From an uncultured Oscillospiraceae bacterium (GTDB lineage Bacteria; Bacillota; Clostridia; Oscillospirales; Oscillospiraceae), in assembly GCA_950075865.1 (NCBI GenBank), contig CATMVA010000005.1, forward strand, positions 79,721-136,076: a DNA stretch of 56,356 bases. The letters run 5' to 3'. Position numbers and translations under genes: made by a program. Position 1 is the stretch's first letter, and every line of letters begins with the position of its first letter. Below the pieces are notes generated by a model. That model did not search any database and was not told where the DNA came from. It worked only from the letters and a program-made list of their open reading frames with translations. Below are positions 39,103 to 48,415 of this stretch, piece after piece.

Positions 39103-40862
39103 TTGCGGCAGGCGCCACCATGCTTATCGTCATCGGTGGGCTGTCCCTGCTGTCCAACAACTATACTCTGGACGGCATCAAGTCCCGCACCGTGGGCGAC
39201 GGTCAGCATGGGACAGCGCGTTGGGCGACAGAGAAGGAGATCAGGGACACCTATGCCCGCATTCCTTTCGACGTCAACGGCTGGCGGCAGGGCCGCAACC
39301 GACCGAAAGAGCAGGGGCTCATCCTTGGCAGCACAGGCAGCAAGAACCATGTGACGGCGCTGGTGGACAGTGATGACATCCACTGCCTGATGATAGGTGC
39401 CAGCGGTGTGGGCAAGACCGCATTTTTCCTGTACCCAGATCTGGAATACGCATGTGCCAGCGGTATGAGCTTCTTGGCCTTGGACACCAAGGGCGACCTG
39501 GCCCGGAACTATGGCACGATAGCAAAGAAATACTATGGCTACAATGTGTCGGTGATCGACCTGCGAAATCCCACCCGATCGGACGGCAATAATCTACTGA
39601 CTTTGGTCAACCGCTATATGGATATTTCCAGAGCGAAGCCGGACGATGTTGCCGCCAGAGCCAAGGCGGAGAAGTACGCCAAGATCTTGGCCAAGACCAT
39701 TGTCAACCCCGGAGGTGATTCCAACTACGGACAAAACGCCTTCTTCTATGATGCCGCGGAAGGATTACTCACTGCGGCCATTCTGCTCCTTGCCGAGTTT
39801 CTGCCGCCCACAAAGGAGAATCCTACCGAGTGCCGGCACATCGTGTCGGTGTTCAAACTGGTGCAGGATCTGCTGGAGCCGTCTGGTATCAAAGGCAAGA
39901 GCCGATTCCAGCTTCTGATGAACAAGCTGCCCTCGGAGCATAAGGCGCGATGGTTTGCGGGAGCCGCCCTCAACTCGGCGGAGCAGGCCATGGCATCGGT
40001 CATGTCCACGGTGCTGTCCCGCCTAAACGCCTTCCTCGACTCTGAGCTGGAGCAGGTGCTGTGCTTTGACAGCGCCATCGACGCTGAGAAGTTTGCCTCG
40101 GAGAAGTCCGCCATCTTCTTGATTCTCCCCGAGGAGGACACCACCAAGAACTTCATGGCGGGGCTGATGATCCAGAATCTCTCCCGTGAGCTGTTCTCCG
40201 TAGCGGATGAGAACGGCGGCAAGCTGAAAAACCGTGTAGTGCTGTTCTGTGACGAGCTGGGCACCATGCCGCCCTTTGAGATTTTGCCTCTGTTCAGCGC
40301 AGGGCGCTCTCGCCGGTTGACGCTGGTACCCATCATCCAGTCACTTGCGCAGCTTGAAAAGAACTACGGCAAAGAGGGCTGCGAGATCATTCAGGACAAC
40401 TGCCAGGATACTATCTTCGGCGGCTTTGCCCCCAACAGTCAGACCGCTGAGGTACTGTCCAAATCTCTGGGCAGCCGCACGGTGCAATCCGGCTATATCG
40501 GCATAGGGAAAGACAAGAACCAAACCCTCCAGATGACGGAGCGTCCATTACTTACCCCGGACGAGCTGAAGTCCATTCCCAAGGGGGGCTTCATTGTGAT
40601 GAAAACTGGCTGTCACCCGATGCAGACAAAACTACGGTTGTTCCTCGACTGGGGCATCCGCTTTGAGGAACCCTATACCGTGCCGGAGCGTTCTCAGAGG
40701 AAGGTTGCCTATGCCAGCCGTCAGGCTTTGGAGCGAAGTATTCTGAAGCGATTCGGCAGGGAAGGGGAGGAGGACGACACTGGTTATATGATTTCCACCA
40801 AGGGTGGAATGGCGCACACGCCCGCTCCCGACCGCCGCGGCCAGCGGCAGGTCAAGGTGTGA
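39081..40862 (+). CDS. virD4: VirD4/TraG type IV coupling protein
   Basis: 593 residues from TTG 39081, with a GGAGGAGG about 10 nt upstream. One N-terminal membrane segment (about 4-24) precedes the RecA-like motor: Walker A GASGVGKT (K112), SFLALDTKGDL, Walker B VVLFCDELG, and VPIIQSLAQLEKNYG. It brings the relaxase-DNA complex to the channel. Only one transmembrane helix is evident, shorter than the two of classical VirD4, as is usual in Gram-positive ICEs. Confidence 0.93.
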   Translation: MSNVWILIAAGATMLIVIGGLSLLSNNYTLDGIKSRTVGDGQHGTARWATEKEIRDTYARIPFDVNGWRQGRNRPKEQGLILGSTGSKNHVTALVDSDDIHCLMIGASGVGKTAFFLYPDLEYACASGMSFLALDTKGDLARNYGTIAKKYYGYNVSVIDLRNPTRSDGNNLLTLVNRYMDISRAKPDDVAARAKAEKYAKILAKTIVNPGGDSNYGQNAFFYDAAEGLLTAAILLLAEFLPPTKENPTECRHIVSVFKLVQDLLEPSGIKGKSRFQLLMNKLPSEHKARWFAGAALNSAEQAMASVMSTVLSRLNAFLDSELEQVLCFDSAIDAEKFASEKSAIFLILPEEDTTKNFMAGLMIQNLSRELFSVADENGGKLKNRVVLFCDELGTMPPFEILPLFSAGRSRRLTLVPIIQSLAQLEKNYGKEGCEIIQDNCQDTIFGGFAPNSQTAEVLSKSLGSRTVQSGYIGIGKDKNQTLQMTERPLLTPDELKSIPKGGFIVMKTGCHPMQTKLRLFLDWGIRFEEPYTVPERSQRKVAYASRQALERSILKRFGREGEEDDTGYMISTKGGMAHTPAPDRRGQRQVKV

Positions 40863-40871
40863 GGTGATGTC

Positions 40872-41129
40872 ATGGGCTATTTTGGCACCATCTACGCTGA
40901 TATGGAACTGCCCCACCGGGCAAGGACGGTCTATATGTACCTGCGTGACCGCTCCGGTGCCACAGGGAACTGCTGGCCAGGGATCAACAGGATCGCCGCA
41001 GATTTGCACCTGTCCCGCAGTACCGTGAAGCGGGCGCTGAACGAGCTGACGGCCAAGGGATACCTGCAAAAAGAGAGCCGCTTCCGTCCCAACGGGAGCA
41101 GCACATCCAATCTCTATATCGTTCGGTGA
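40872..41129 (+). CDS. Winged-helix protein (replication/regulatory HTH)
   Basis: 85 residues from ATG 40872. The helix-turn-helix is WPGINRIAADLHLSRSTVKRALNELTAKGYLQKESRFRPNGSSTSNLYIV (HTH_36/GntR-like). It follows virD4 by 9 nt, as in many Clostridia ICEs, and is the last gene before a strong terminator. It may regulate transfer or act in replication. Confidence 0.75.
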   Translation: MGYFGTIYADMELPHRARTVYMYLRDRSGATGNCWPGINRIAADLHLSRSTVKRALNELTAKGYLQKESRFRPNGSSTSNLYIVR

Positions 41130-41132
41130 CTG

Positions 41133-41175
41133 AAAAGAGCGTACATCTCCGCCAAGGGGGATGTGCGCTCTTTTT
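41133..41175 (+). terminator. Rho-independent terminator closing the ICE transfer operon
   Basis: An 18-bp stem (41133-41150 with 41157-41174, wobble pairs included, GCCAAG-type loop) ends in TTTTT. It is the last feature with ICE-like base composition. Confidence 0.85.
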
Positions 41176-41703
41176 GTGGACCGAGGGGAGCTTCATCATG
41201 AACCCCCTTGAAGGACTCACTCTATCTGAGGATCAGTACAGAGAAAGACATAGTTCAATGAAGAAATATGTGAAAAATGTTTTGAAGTTTATAACCTCAT
41301 TAATTGGCTATTTTTGTTGCGCAGATTGATTTGGATTATAACGACTTACCCGATACGGCCAATTGGCGTTTTTTCTAAAATGGAAGGGATGGTGACCATA
41401 AAAATTGTGTGATAGATAATGTGTTTCCGCTCTAAATGCAGTACGAAAACAGAAAAAAGTCGCTATAATACAAATATGGTCGCTATTGTTCATTTTCAAA
41501 TCGCACAAAAAGAGGTAATATTTTCTTGCAAAAGTTGGATAGTATTTCTAAATCCTTGGCATGGAACAACTTTGGAATAAGCACACATCAGGAGGTGATC
41601 AAAAGTTAGAAATTAAAAAATGGGGGAGGGAGGAAATTGCAATAGAATAATATGGTATAATGATTCACATACCACAGCACTATTTAAGAAAGGTGAACTT
41701 ACT
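41176..41703. other. AT-rich intergenic region at the junction of ICE and sugar cluster
   Basis: About 530 nt without a convincing gene. GC content drops visibly after about 41230. It contains an inverted repeat of AAAGTTG (41531) with CAACTTT (41567-41573), a GGAGGTGATC at about 41590 with no gene behind it, and the extended -10 promoter at 41653. Short frames here show no codon or motif support. I found no tRNA, att-like duplication or integrase. Confidence 0.6.
41653..41661 (+). promoter_or_regulatory. Extended -10 promoter of the secreted dextranase
   Basis: TGG-TATAAT at 41653-41661 is an extended -10 (TGnTATAAT), 43 nt before ATG 41704; the -35 (GAAATT, 17 nt upstream) is weak, as is common for extended -10 promoters and for activator-dependent ones. 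The AraC-type regulator at 51823 is a candidate activator. Confidence 0.5.
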
Positions 41704-44700
41704 ATGAGAAAAAGTTGTAAGATTAAAAGTGTTTTGGCACTTTTCCTTTGTGTCACTATGGTATTTAATCTTTTGCGCGTGAGTGCTGGAGCGGTTACTG
41801 CCAAAGAAGTAGAGCCGCCGAAAGTCGTTGATATTGTATCGGACAAGGCCATGTATGCTCCTGGGGATACAGCTACATTCAGCATCTCTCTTGATAATGA
41901 AGGCAGTACCACCTGGAGCGGTTCGTTGTTTTTGAAAATTTTCCATTTGGAAAATGCTGTTGCGTTGATTTCTGATTTAATTTCCGTTGAAGGGAACAGC
42001 CAATCTATGGTGAATATGCAGTGGACAGTTCCTCAAAATGACTTTACCGGCTATCTTGTTAAGGCCTATATTGACGAATCCTCTGCAGCAACCACAGCGT
42101 TGGATTGCTCATCGGATTTTACGGTGTATCCTCGATATGGGTATGTCGCAAATTTTCCAGCAGGGCAAACTCAGGCCGAAACTAATGCGATGATTGAGGA
42201 ATTAGCAAAAGAGTATCATATCAACGCATACCAGTTGTATGATTGGATGTGGAGGCATGAGGATCTGATTGAGCGGGAAAACGGAGTGGTTACTTCAACC
42301 TGGACCGATTTGTTTGGCCGGGAGATTTCTACAGAGACCATTTCGGATTACATCGATGCAATCCATAGTTACAATGGATCCGCTATGGCCTATGTCATGT
42401 CATATGCTGCAAGGGAAGGCTATACGGAGCATGACATTGATCCGGCGGCAGGCCTTTTTACAGACTTGAATCATGCATCCCAGCTCAATGTCGATTTCGG
42501 GGATGGGTCAACATATCTGTGGCTCTTCAACCCGGAAAATAAAGAGTGGCAGGGGAAAATGACCACTCAATATCTTGATGCTATCAATACGTTCCACTTT
42601 GACGGCCTTCAGATTGATCAAATGGGTCAGCGGAACAATGTTTATGATTACCGGGGTCAAAAGGTCTATTTGGAGGATACATTCTCTTCCTTTGTTAATG
42701 CGGCAAAAGAGGCCTTGGATAAGAACAGCAGTGCAAGGAATACTGTTACATTTAACATTGTCGATGGTACGGTAGACGGTTGGGCAATGAAAGATGTGGC
42801 AGATAAAGCCAATACCGATTTTAACTTCAGTGAAATATGGTGGCTTTCGAATAGTTACAACGACATGAAAAACTATATTGAGCAGCTGCGGACAATGAGT
42901 GATGGTAAGGCATTGGTTCTTGCTGCATACATGAACTACAAGGACAATTGTGGTGAATTATATGAGGCGGAAGAGGCACTGCTTAACGGCGTTTCCGTCA
43001 ATACCGATCATACCGGCTATACCGGGAACGGTTTTGTCGATGGATTTGATGCCGTTGGAGATTCGGTTACCTTTACCATTACAGCTTCAGAAAGCGGGCT
43101 ATACTCTTTTGTGTTCCGATATGCCAACTCGACTGGAGCTACGGCGACCAGAAACGTATATGTAGATGGCCAGATTATCGATAGGGTTTCTTGTGGATCC
43201 ATGGGATCCTGGGATGAATGGGCCCATGATGCGAACTGCTACACGTACTTAACCGCAGGAACACACACTGTAAAGTTGTCCTATGATGCAGGATGCGCGG
43301 GGGCAATTAATTTGGATAGCCTTACACTTGGCACATTTAATGCCCCCTCTGTTCGACTGGCTAATGCAGCATTTGCGGCGAGCGGTGCATTCCATATTGA
43401 ACTCGGAGCCGGAGAGGGTCAAGCAACCATGCTCTCTCACGAGTATTATCCGATGAATGCTAAGTCTATGCGTAGTGACTTGCAGGATGCAATGAAAAAT
43501 CATTATGATTTTATTACTGCGTATGAGAACTTGTTGTACGATTCTAACATTGCCTATACTGATACAGGAACTCAGTACTTGTCTATTGCTGGGGAGAGTA
43601 TCAGCGGATCGGGTGAGCCGGGGAAAATCTGGTATGTTGCACGACAGACAGATGAGTATAATATTCTGCACCTTATCAATCTAACCGGCGAGAATGATAC
43701 CGAATGGCGTAATCCTACCGCCGAACCTATCAAAAAGGAAAATCTCAATGTTAAGTATTACATTGGAGAAAATGTGACCGTTGACGGGGTGTATCTTGCT
43801 TCGCCTGATTTTCTGAATTGTGAATCGCAGGAGCTTCAGTACACCACAGGTATTGATTCTAATGGAAGCTATATTGCTTTTACAGTTCCCTCTTTAGAGT
43901 ACTGGGACATGGTGTATATTCGGAGATCCAATACCTCTGGGCTTAGCATTCATGAAGCTGAGGATGCTTTGAAAACCAATGTTTCTGTGAATACAAACCA
44001 CCCTGGATATTCCGGCTCTGGATTTGTGGATGGTTTTGAGACCAAGGGAGACAGTGTCGGATTTACGGTCAATGTTCCGGCTGATGATGTGTACACTCTG
44101 CGCTTCAGGTATGCCAACGGATCTGGCAATGAGGCAGCGCGATCCATCATTGTGGATGGTAAGTATGCAAATAAAGCGTATTTCATTGCTCGCTCCAACT
44201 GGGATGACTGGGGTCTGGCTGAAGTCGGGGTGACATTGGATGCGGGTGTTCATACAATTGTCGTTTATTACGGCGACTATGAATATGGTGCGATCAACTT
44301 GGACTATATGCAGGTTGAACCACTGAAAGAAAGTGCTCGCAGCCTCTATATGAATAACTGGAAGAACCTGGTTTCTATCTGGCAAGACACTGTTGTAAAC
44401 CAGGCAACCGCAGTAAATTCTGATGGCCCTGGGCTTTATGAACTTCGGTACTATGATGGTACAAGTACAGGGAATTACAACACAAACCTGATTAAGAATT
44501 ACTCAACATTCCTGAGAGACCACGATTCTGGAACGGCATATACTTTGGGATCAAAGTACTCGTCCTCCGGATATTATGATGCCGGTGGCATTTTGGTCAA
44601 TCAATATAACAGCTATGATGGGGCACCCATGCCAATTGAATTCACAAAACGGTATGCCGCGGTTCCGAATGAGCAATTCATCGTTGTTCAATACGAGCTC

Positions 44701-47034
44701 ACAAACAATTCGGAATCAAGTAAATCGATTGATGTGCTTGATATGCTGCATATAAATAACACGGCGGGCAACTCGATCTCTGCCAACTATACTGCGACTG
44801 GTGACCGGATCGAGATCAATATGTCGACCGTTGGGCAGCCGTATGTGGTACATGGAATTTTGCCCGGTACCGGAACATACTCCTATCAGGTCGCCAATGA
44901 TGAGGTTTCGTCTCCCTCTGTAGCAACGTGTTCGCCGTGGCATACATTCAATGCAGATGGAAGTCTTAATATGAATGATTCCGTAACTTGCCAGGATGTC
45001 TCTACTGGCTATTCGGCCAATGTAACTCTGGCACCTGGCGAATCCAAAAGCATCTATTTTTACGTTGCGGTGGCTGGATCTGCTGATGAACTGGAGACTG
45101 TAACTGGAAAGGTCAACAGTAAGTCCGGTGCTCAGTGGCTGGATCTTACACGCAACGAATATGCGGCGTGGCTGAATCAAGGCAACCAGTTGGCCTTGGA
45201 TGATGGGGAACTTAATGATGCATATAAGAGTATCTCTGTTTTTATGAAGCAGTCTATTGTTCCGGGAACTGATGGTGCAGGGAATGTAAAGTTTGCCGCA
45301 TTTCCGGCCACTACGAACCCTTCGGCCTATTCGTATAAGGTTTGGGCCAGAGACTCTGCGGTAACAGCAATGGGACTTGATGCAACCGGGCATCTGCAGG
45401 AAGCCGAGAACTACTGGTATTGGTTGGCTGACCGACAAATTGCAGAGGATGAGGGAAGTTGGAAAAAACCCGGAACTTTCTGGACCTGTTACTGGATTTG
45501 GGATAATGGACCCGTCTCATTTGTGGAGCCGGAGTTTGACTCTATTGGCATGTTCCTGGTCGGTGCCTATCGGCATTATGAGCAGCTTACCGGACAGGCA
45601 AAGGTGAACTTCCTCAACAATATCTGGCCTGCCTACCGCCGCAGCGCAGATTATGTCCTGAATAACATCACAACGTCCGGCCTTGGCCCGGCTGATTGCA
45701 GTATTTGGGAAGAACAGACAGAGTATAACACCTTTACGCAGGCGCTTTATGTTGCGGGCTTGGATGCGGCTCAATATATGGCAGAGGCGAAGGGAATGCA
45801 GGATCTCGCCGATATGTATAACGGCGGGGCTTCAACCATTCGGACCGCAATCATGAGAGATGATACCGATGCGCAAACGGGCTTGTGGAATACCACCTCG
45901 CTGCGTTTTAACCGGGCTGTTAATATGGATGGAACAGCGAATACCCTTTATGATTCGTCCTCTGACGTACTGATTTCTTACGGTGTGGTAGATGCAGAGT
46001 CCTCCCGTGCAAAATCTCACATTGATGGAATAACCTCCGTACTCGGACATGATACATACGGTGTTGCACGCTATGAACATGACGGATTCTATCATCGTAT
46101 GCCTTGGGATCCGGGCGGAAATGAGGCGTATGAGGATGAACCTTCTTGGCCTCAAATGGCGATGTGGATCGCGATGTACGAAATGCAGTCTGGCTACAAA
46201 GCATACAGAGCAAATGCGTATAGCCGGCTCAAGTGGTTGGTTTCTCGGACAGCGGAGGGCTATATGCCCCAAGGTGAATGTTTCTCTAATGTAACACTCA
46301 AACCCCACCTGAGTACTATGTGTGAGCCGATTACTGGTTCGGCATATCTCATGGCGGCTATGGCTTACAGTGGCCAGTTTGATATGCGTGTGTATTCACC
46401 CCAGGTAAATGCCGGCGCATACAAGGAAATTTCTATGAATGGTGGGTGCAATGGTGATTGGGACCAGTGGGCATCGGTGCCTTACTACACTGATGTGCTC
46501 GGGGACGGCAGCGGTATAGGAAAATACTCCTACGATATTAAACGAGTATACATGGCGAATGATAACGCTAACCTGTATATGAGAATTGACCTGTCTGATT
46601 GGGAACTCCCCGGCTATCAAGAGGATGACGTTTTTGCGGTGCAGGTCTACGCAGATACGAATACCTCCGGAGTCACAAGTACTTCCATCAGCATGACAGG
46701 AGATGCCATGACTCATGCAATGTCTTATATGGTTATGAGAAGCAGTGGTAGCGATGTATATGAGCGATATGTTGCTTCTGATTCTGGATGGGATGCTTCC
46801 GGTGCAGTGAATGCTGTAATCGCTCCGCAGTGGGAAGTTTCTTCCGGAAGAATTGAATTGGCAGTTCCCTACGCCAGCATTGGAAATTCCTCACCCATGG
46901 CAGGAGATTGGACAAATCTTCGTGTGGTTCTTCTGCAAAAGCAAGGAGCAAAGTGGGTGGAAGCTGACAGCTTCAATGCTCATTACAGAGTAACCACTGA
47001 AGGAATGGAATGGTTGAAAGGCAATTTCCAATAA
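41704..47034 (+). CDS. Secreted GH66-CBM35-CBM35-GH15 dextran-degrading fusion enzyme
   Basis: 1776 residues from ATG 41704, with AAAGGTG upstream. Signal peptide 1-30. GH66 domain about 140-420: nucleophile Asp305 in FDGLQIDQMG and acid/base Glu377 in FNFSEIWW. A CBM35 (about 419-543) interrupts the GH66 fold, which resumes to about 740. A second CBM35 (about 748-873) follows. A GH15 region (about 876-1580) has a beta-sandwich and an alpha/alpha barrel with WEE (1335-1337) and EDEPSWPQ (Glu1479 probable base). A C-terminal CBM9/DOMON-like domain completes it. GH66 should cut or cyclise alpha-1,6-glucan and GH15 release glucose from ends. The inserted CBM35 resembles cycloisomaltooligosaccharide glucanotransferases more than simple dextranases. 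Confidence 0.88.
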   Translation: MRKSCKIKSVLALFLCVTMVFNLLRVSAGAVTAKEVEPPKVVDIVSDKAMYAPGDTATFSISLDNEGSTTWSGSLFLKIFHLENAVALISDLISVEGNSQSMVNMQWTVPQNDFTGYLVKAYIDESSAATTALDCSSDFTVYPRYGYVANFPAGQTQAETNAMIEELAKEYHINAYQLYDWMWRHEDLIERENGVVTSTWTDLFGREISTETISDYIDAIHSYNGSAMAYVMSYAAREGYTEHDIDPAAGLFTDLNHASQLNVDFGDGSTYLWLFNPENKEWQGKMTTQYLDAINTFHFDGLQIDQMGQRNNVYDYRGQKVYLEDTFSSFVNAAKEALDKNSSARNTVTFNIVDGTVDGWAMKDVADKANTDFNFSEIWWLSNSYNDMKNYIEQLRTMSDGKALVLAAYMNYKDNCGELYEAEEALLNGVSVNTDHTGYTGNGFVDGFDAVGDSVTFTITASESGLYSFVFRYANSTGATATRNVYVDGQIIDRVSCGSMGSWDEWAHDANCYTYLTAGTHTVKLSYDAGCAGAINLDSLTLGTFNAPSVRLANAAFAASGAFHIELGAGEGQATMLSHEYYPMNAKSMRSDLQDAMKNHYDFITAYENLLYDSNIAYTDTGTQYLSIAGESISGSGEPGKIWYVARQTDEYNILHLINLTGENDTEWRNPTAEPIKKENLNVKYYIGENVTVDGVYLASPDFLNCESQELQYTTGIDSNGSYIAFTVPSLEYWDMVYIRRSNTSGLSIHEAEDALKTNVSVNTNHPGYSGSGFVDGFETKGDSVGFTVNVPADDVYTLRFRYANGSGNEAARSIIVDGKYANKAYFIARSNWDDWGLAEVGVTLDAGVHTIVVYYGDYEYGAINLDYMQVEPLKESARSLYMNNWKNLVSIWQDTVVNQATAVNSDGPGLYELRYYDGTSTGNYNTNLIKNYSTFLRDHDSGTAYTLGSKYSSSGYYDAGGILVNQYNSYDGAPMPIEFTKRYAAVPNEQFIVVQYELTNNSESSKSIDVLDMLHINNTAGNSISANYTATGDRIEINMSTVGQPYVVHGILPGTGTYSYQVANDEVSSPSVATCSPWHTFNADGSLNMNDSVTCQDVSTGYSANVTLAPGESKSIYFYVAVAGSADELETVTGKVNSKSGAQWLDLTRNEYAAWLNQGNQLALDDGELNDAYKSISVFMKQSIVPGTDGAGNVKFAAFPATTNPSAYSYKVWARDSAVTAMGLDATGHLQEAENYWYWLADRQIAEDEGSWKKPGTFWTCYWIWDNGPVSFVEPEFDSIGMFLVGAYRHYEQLTGQAKVNFLNNIWPAYRRSADYVLNNITTSGLGPADCSIWEEQTEYNTFTQALYVAGLDAAQYMAEAKGMQDLADMYNGGASTIRTAIMRDDTDAQTGLWNTTSLRFNRAVNMDGTANTLYDSSSDVLISYGVVDAESSRAKSHIDGITSVLGHDTYGVARYEHDGFYHRMPWDPGGNEAYEDEPSWPQMAMWIAMYEMQSGYKAYRANAYSRLKWLVSRTAEGYMPQGECFSNVTLKPHLSTMCEPITGSAYLMAAMAYSGQFDMRVYSPQVNAGAYKEISMNGGCNGDWDQWASVPYYTDVLGDGSGIGKYSYDIKRVYMANDNANLYMRIDLSDWELPGYQEDDVFAVQVYADTNTSGVTSTSISMTGDAMTHAMSYMVMRSSGSDVYERYVASDSGWDASGAVNAVIAPQWEVSSGRIELAVPYASIGNSSPMAGDWTNLRVVLLQKQGAKWVEADSFNAHYRVTTEGMEWLKGNFQ

Positions 47035-47060
47035 ATAAAATTGTAAAGGGGTAATCAGGT

Positions 47061-48347
47061 ATGAAAAAGCACGCAAAACAACTCGCACTGCTACTTGCCG
47101 CCACAATGATGATCGGATGTATGGCAGGATGCAACGGAAGGAAGGATCCAGAAGTCTCCGATACACCAACCCCGCCAGCCGCCCAAAACACCCCCGAGGT
47201 TAAAACTGAGGATGAAATCACTCTCACTTTTTGGTATACTTATGGTGACAATGAGGAAGCTCAACTTCTGAATGTGGCCCTTCCTCTGTGGGAGGCGGAA
47301 CATCCCAACATTAAGATCGAAGTAGTCCGGCAAGACGACAGCCAGTACCATCAGATGATCGTGACCTCTTTTGGCACTGGTATGAGTCCCGATGTGGCCC
47401 GCGTGGATATTACCAACGTGGCGGCGTATGCAAGTCAGGGCGGCCTTGTGGCTCTGAGTGATTTTGATGACTTTGCCTCGATTTCCGGCGACTATCTGGA
47501 GGGTCCTCTGTCCACCAACATGTATCAGGGAAAATACTACGGGCTCCCGCTGGACACCAACTGCAAAGCCGCGGTGGTCAACAAAAATGTTCTTTCCGAT
47601 TTAGGTCTGAATGAGGTCCCGGCCACCATGGAGGAATTTATCTCTGCTGCAGAAGGCCGCGGCACATATTCGCTGAATGTTTCCGGCGTGGGCGATTGGG
47701 ACATGTATCCCTACTTCTGGCTGTTCGGCGGAGTCCTGACCAATGAGGACTTTACCAAGGCTACTGGCTATTTAGACAGCGATGCCAGCGTTGCGGCAAT
47801 TAACAAACTGAAGGAGTTGCACGATAAAAAGATTTTTACCATCCGCGATGTGGATGGCTCGGTAGATGCTTGGGATGGGATCAATAATGAGTATGCCATG
47901 TTCTTTGAAGGTCCTTGGTATTTTGGCTCCTATGAGGACCGAGAGGCTGCCGGGATCGTTGCGGCGACAATTCCCACCTATGAGGGGCGCAGTGCTTCTG
48001 TGGTGGGGGGTGAGGATATCGTTGTTTTCTCCACCAGTAAGCATCCGAAAGAGGCTTATGAATTTGCAAAGTTTATGACCTCCGTTAAGGTACAGCTCGC
48101 TATGCTTGAGTCGGGCCAACTGCCGGTGTTGAAGTCTCTGGTAAATGACAAGGCGGTACTGGATAACCCTGTTTGGTCGGTCTATATGAAACAACTTGAG
48201 TCCGCTCAGGCACGAATTCCCTCTCCCAACAATTCTCAGATCCAGGAGATCTGGAGTGACACGATCACCAATATCTTTGTGAATGGTGCGGATGTAAAAA
48301 CTGAATTGCACAATGCGGCTGAACTGATTGACGAGCAGCTCCGGTAA
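47061..48347 (+). CDS. Sugar-binding lipoprotein of an ABC importer (CUT1)
   Basis: 428 residues from ATG 47061. A lipoprotein signal ends in the lipobox MAGC (Cys24), followed by a Pro/Thr linker and an extracellular solute-binding fold type 1 (LTFWYTYGDNEEAQLLNVALPLWEAEHPNIKIEVV; EYAMFFEGPWYFGSY). It delivers oligosaccharide to the permeases at 48416 and 49333. From context the ligand is an isomaltooligosaccharide or cyclic form. Confidence 0.88.
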   Translation: MKKHAKQLALLLAATMMIGCMAGCNGRKDPEVSDTPTPPAAQNTPEVKTEDEITLTFWYTYGDNEEAQLLNVALPLWEAEHPNIKIEVVRQDDSQYHQMIVTSFGTGMSPDVARVDITNVAAYASQGGLVALSDFDDFASISGDYLEGPLSTNMYQGKYYGLPLDTNCKAAVVNKNVLSDLGLNEVPATMEEFISAAEGRGTYSLNVSGVGDWDMYPYFWLFGGVLTNEDFTKATGYLDSDASVAAINKLKELHDKKIFTIRDVDGSVDAWDGINNEYAMFFEGPWYFGSYEDREAAGIVAATIPTYEGRSASVVGGEDIVVFSTSKHPKEAYEFAKFMTSVKVQLAMLESGQLPVLKSLVNDKAVLDNPVWSVYMKQLESAQARIPSPNNSQIQEIWSDTITNIFVNGADVKTELHNAAELIDEQLR

Positions 48348-48357
48348 CATAGCGTAG

Positions 48358-48393
48358 ACAGGGCCCGCAGGCCTATTGGCCTGCGGGCCCTGT
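48358..48393 (+). promoter_or_regulatory. Very stable hairpin between binding protein and permease genes
   Basis: ACAGGGCCCGCAGGCC (48358-48373) pairs perfectly with 48378-48393 (16 bp, TATT loop). No T-run follows, so it should not terminate efficiently. It probably protects the 3' end of the binding-protein mRNA so that it is made in excess over the permeases, as known at malE-malF. Confidence 0.65.
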
Positions 48394-48415
48394 TAGAAGA
48401 AAGGGGCATTTGCAG

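Noticed and set aside
41126..41329. Open frame over the terminator after the HTH gene
   Set aside because: Its first codons are the terminator stem, the rest runs into AT-rich DNA, and there is no motif support; treated as non-coding.
41531..41573. AAAGTTG/CAACTTT inverted repeat as an AraC operator
   Set aside because: Arms are short, far apart and about 85 nt upstream of the -10; not enough to claim an operator.
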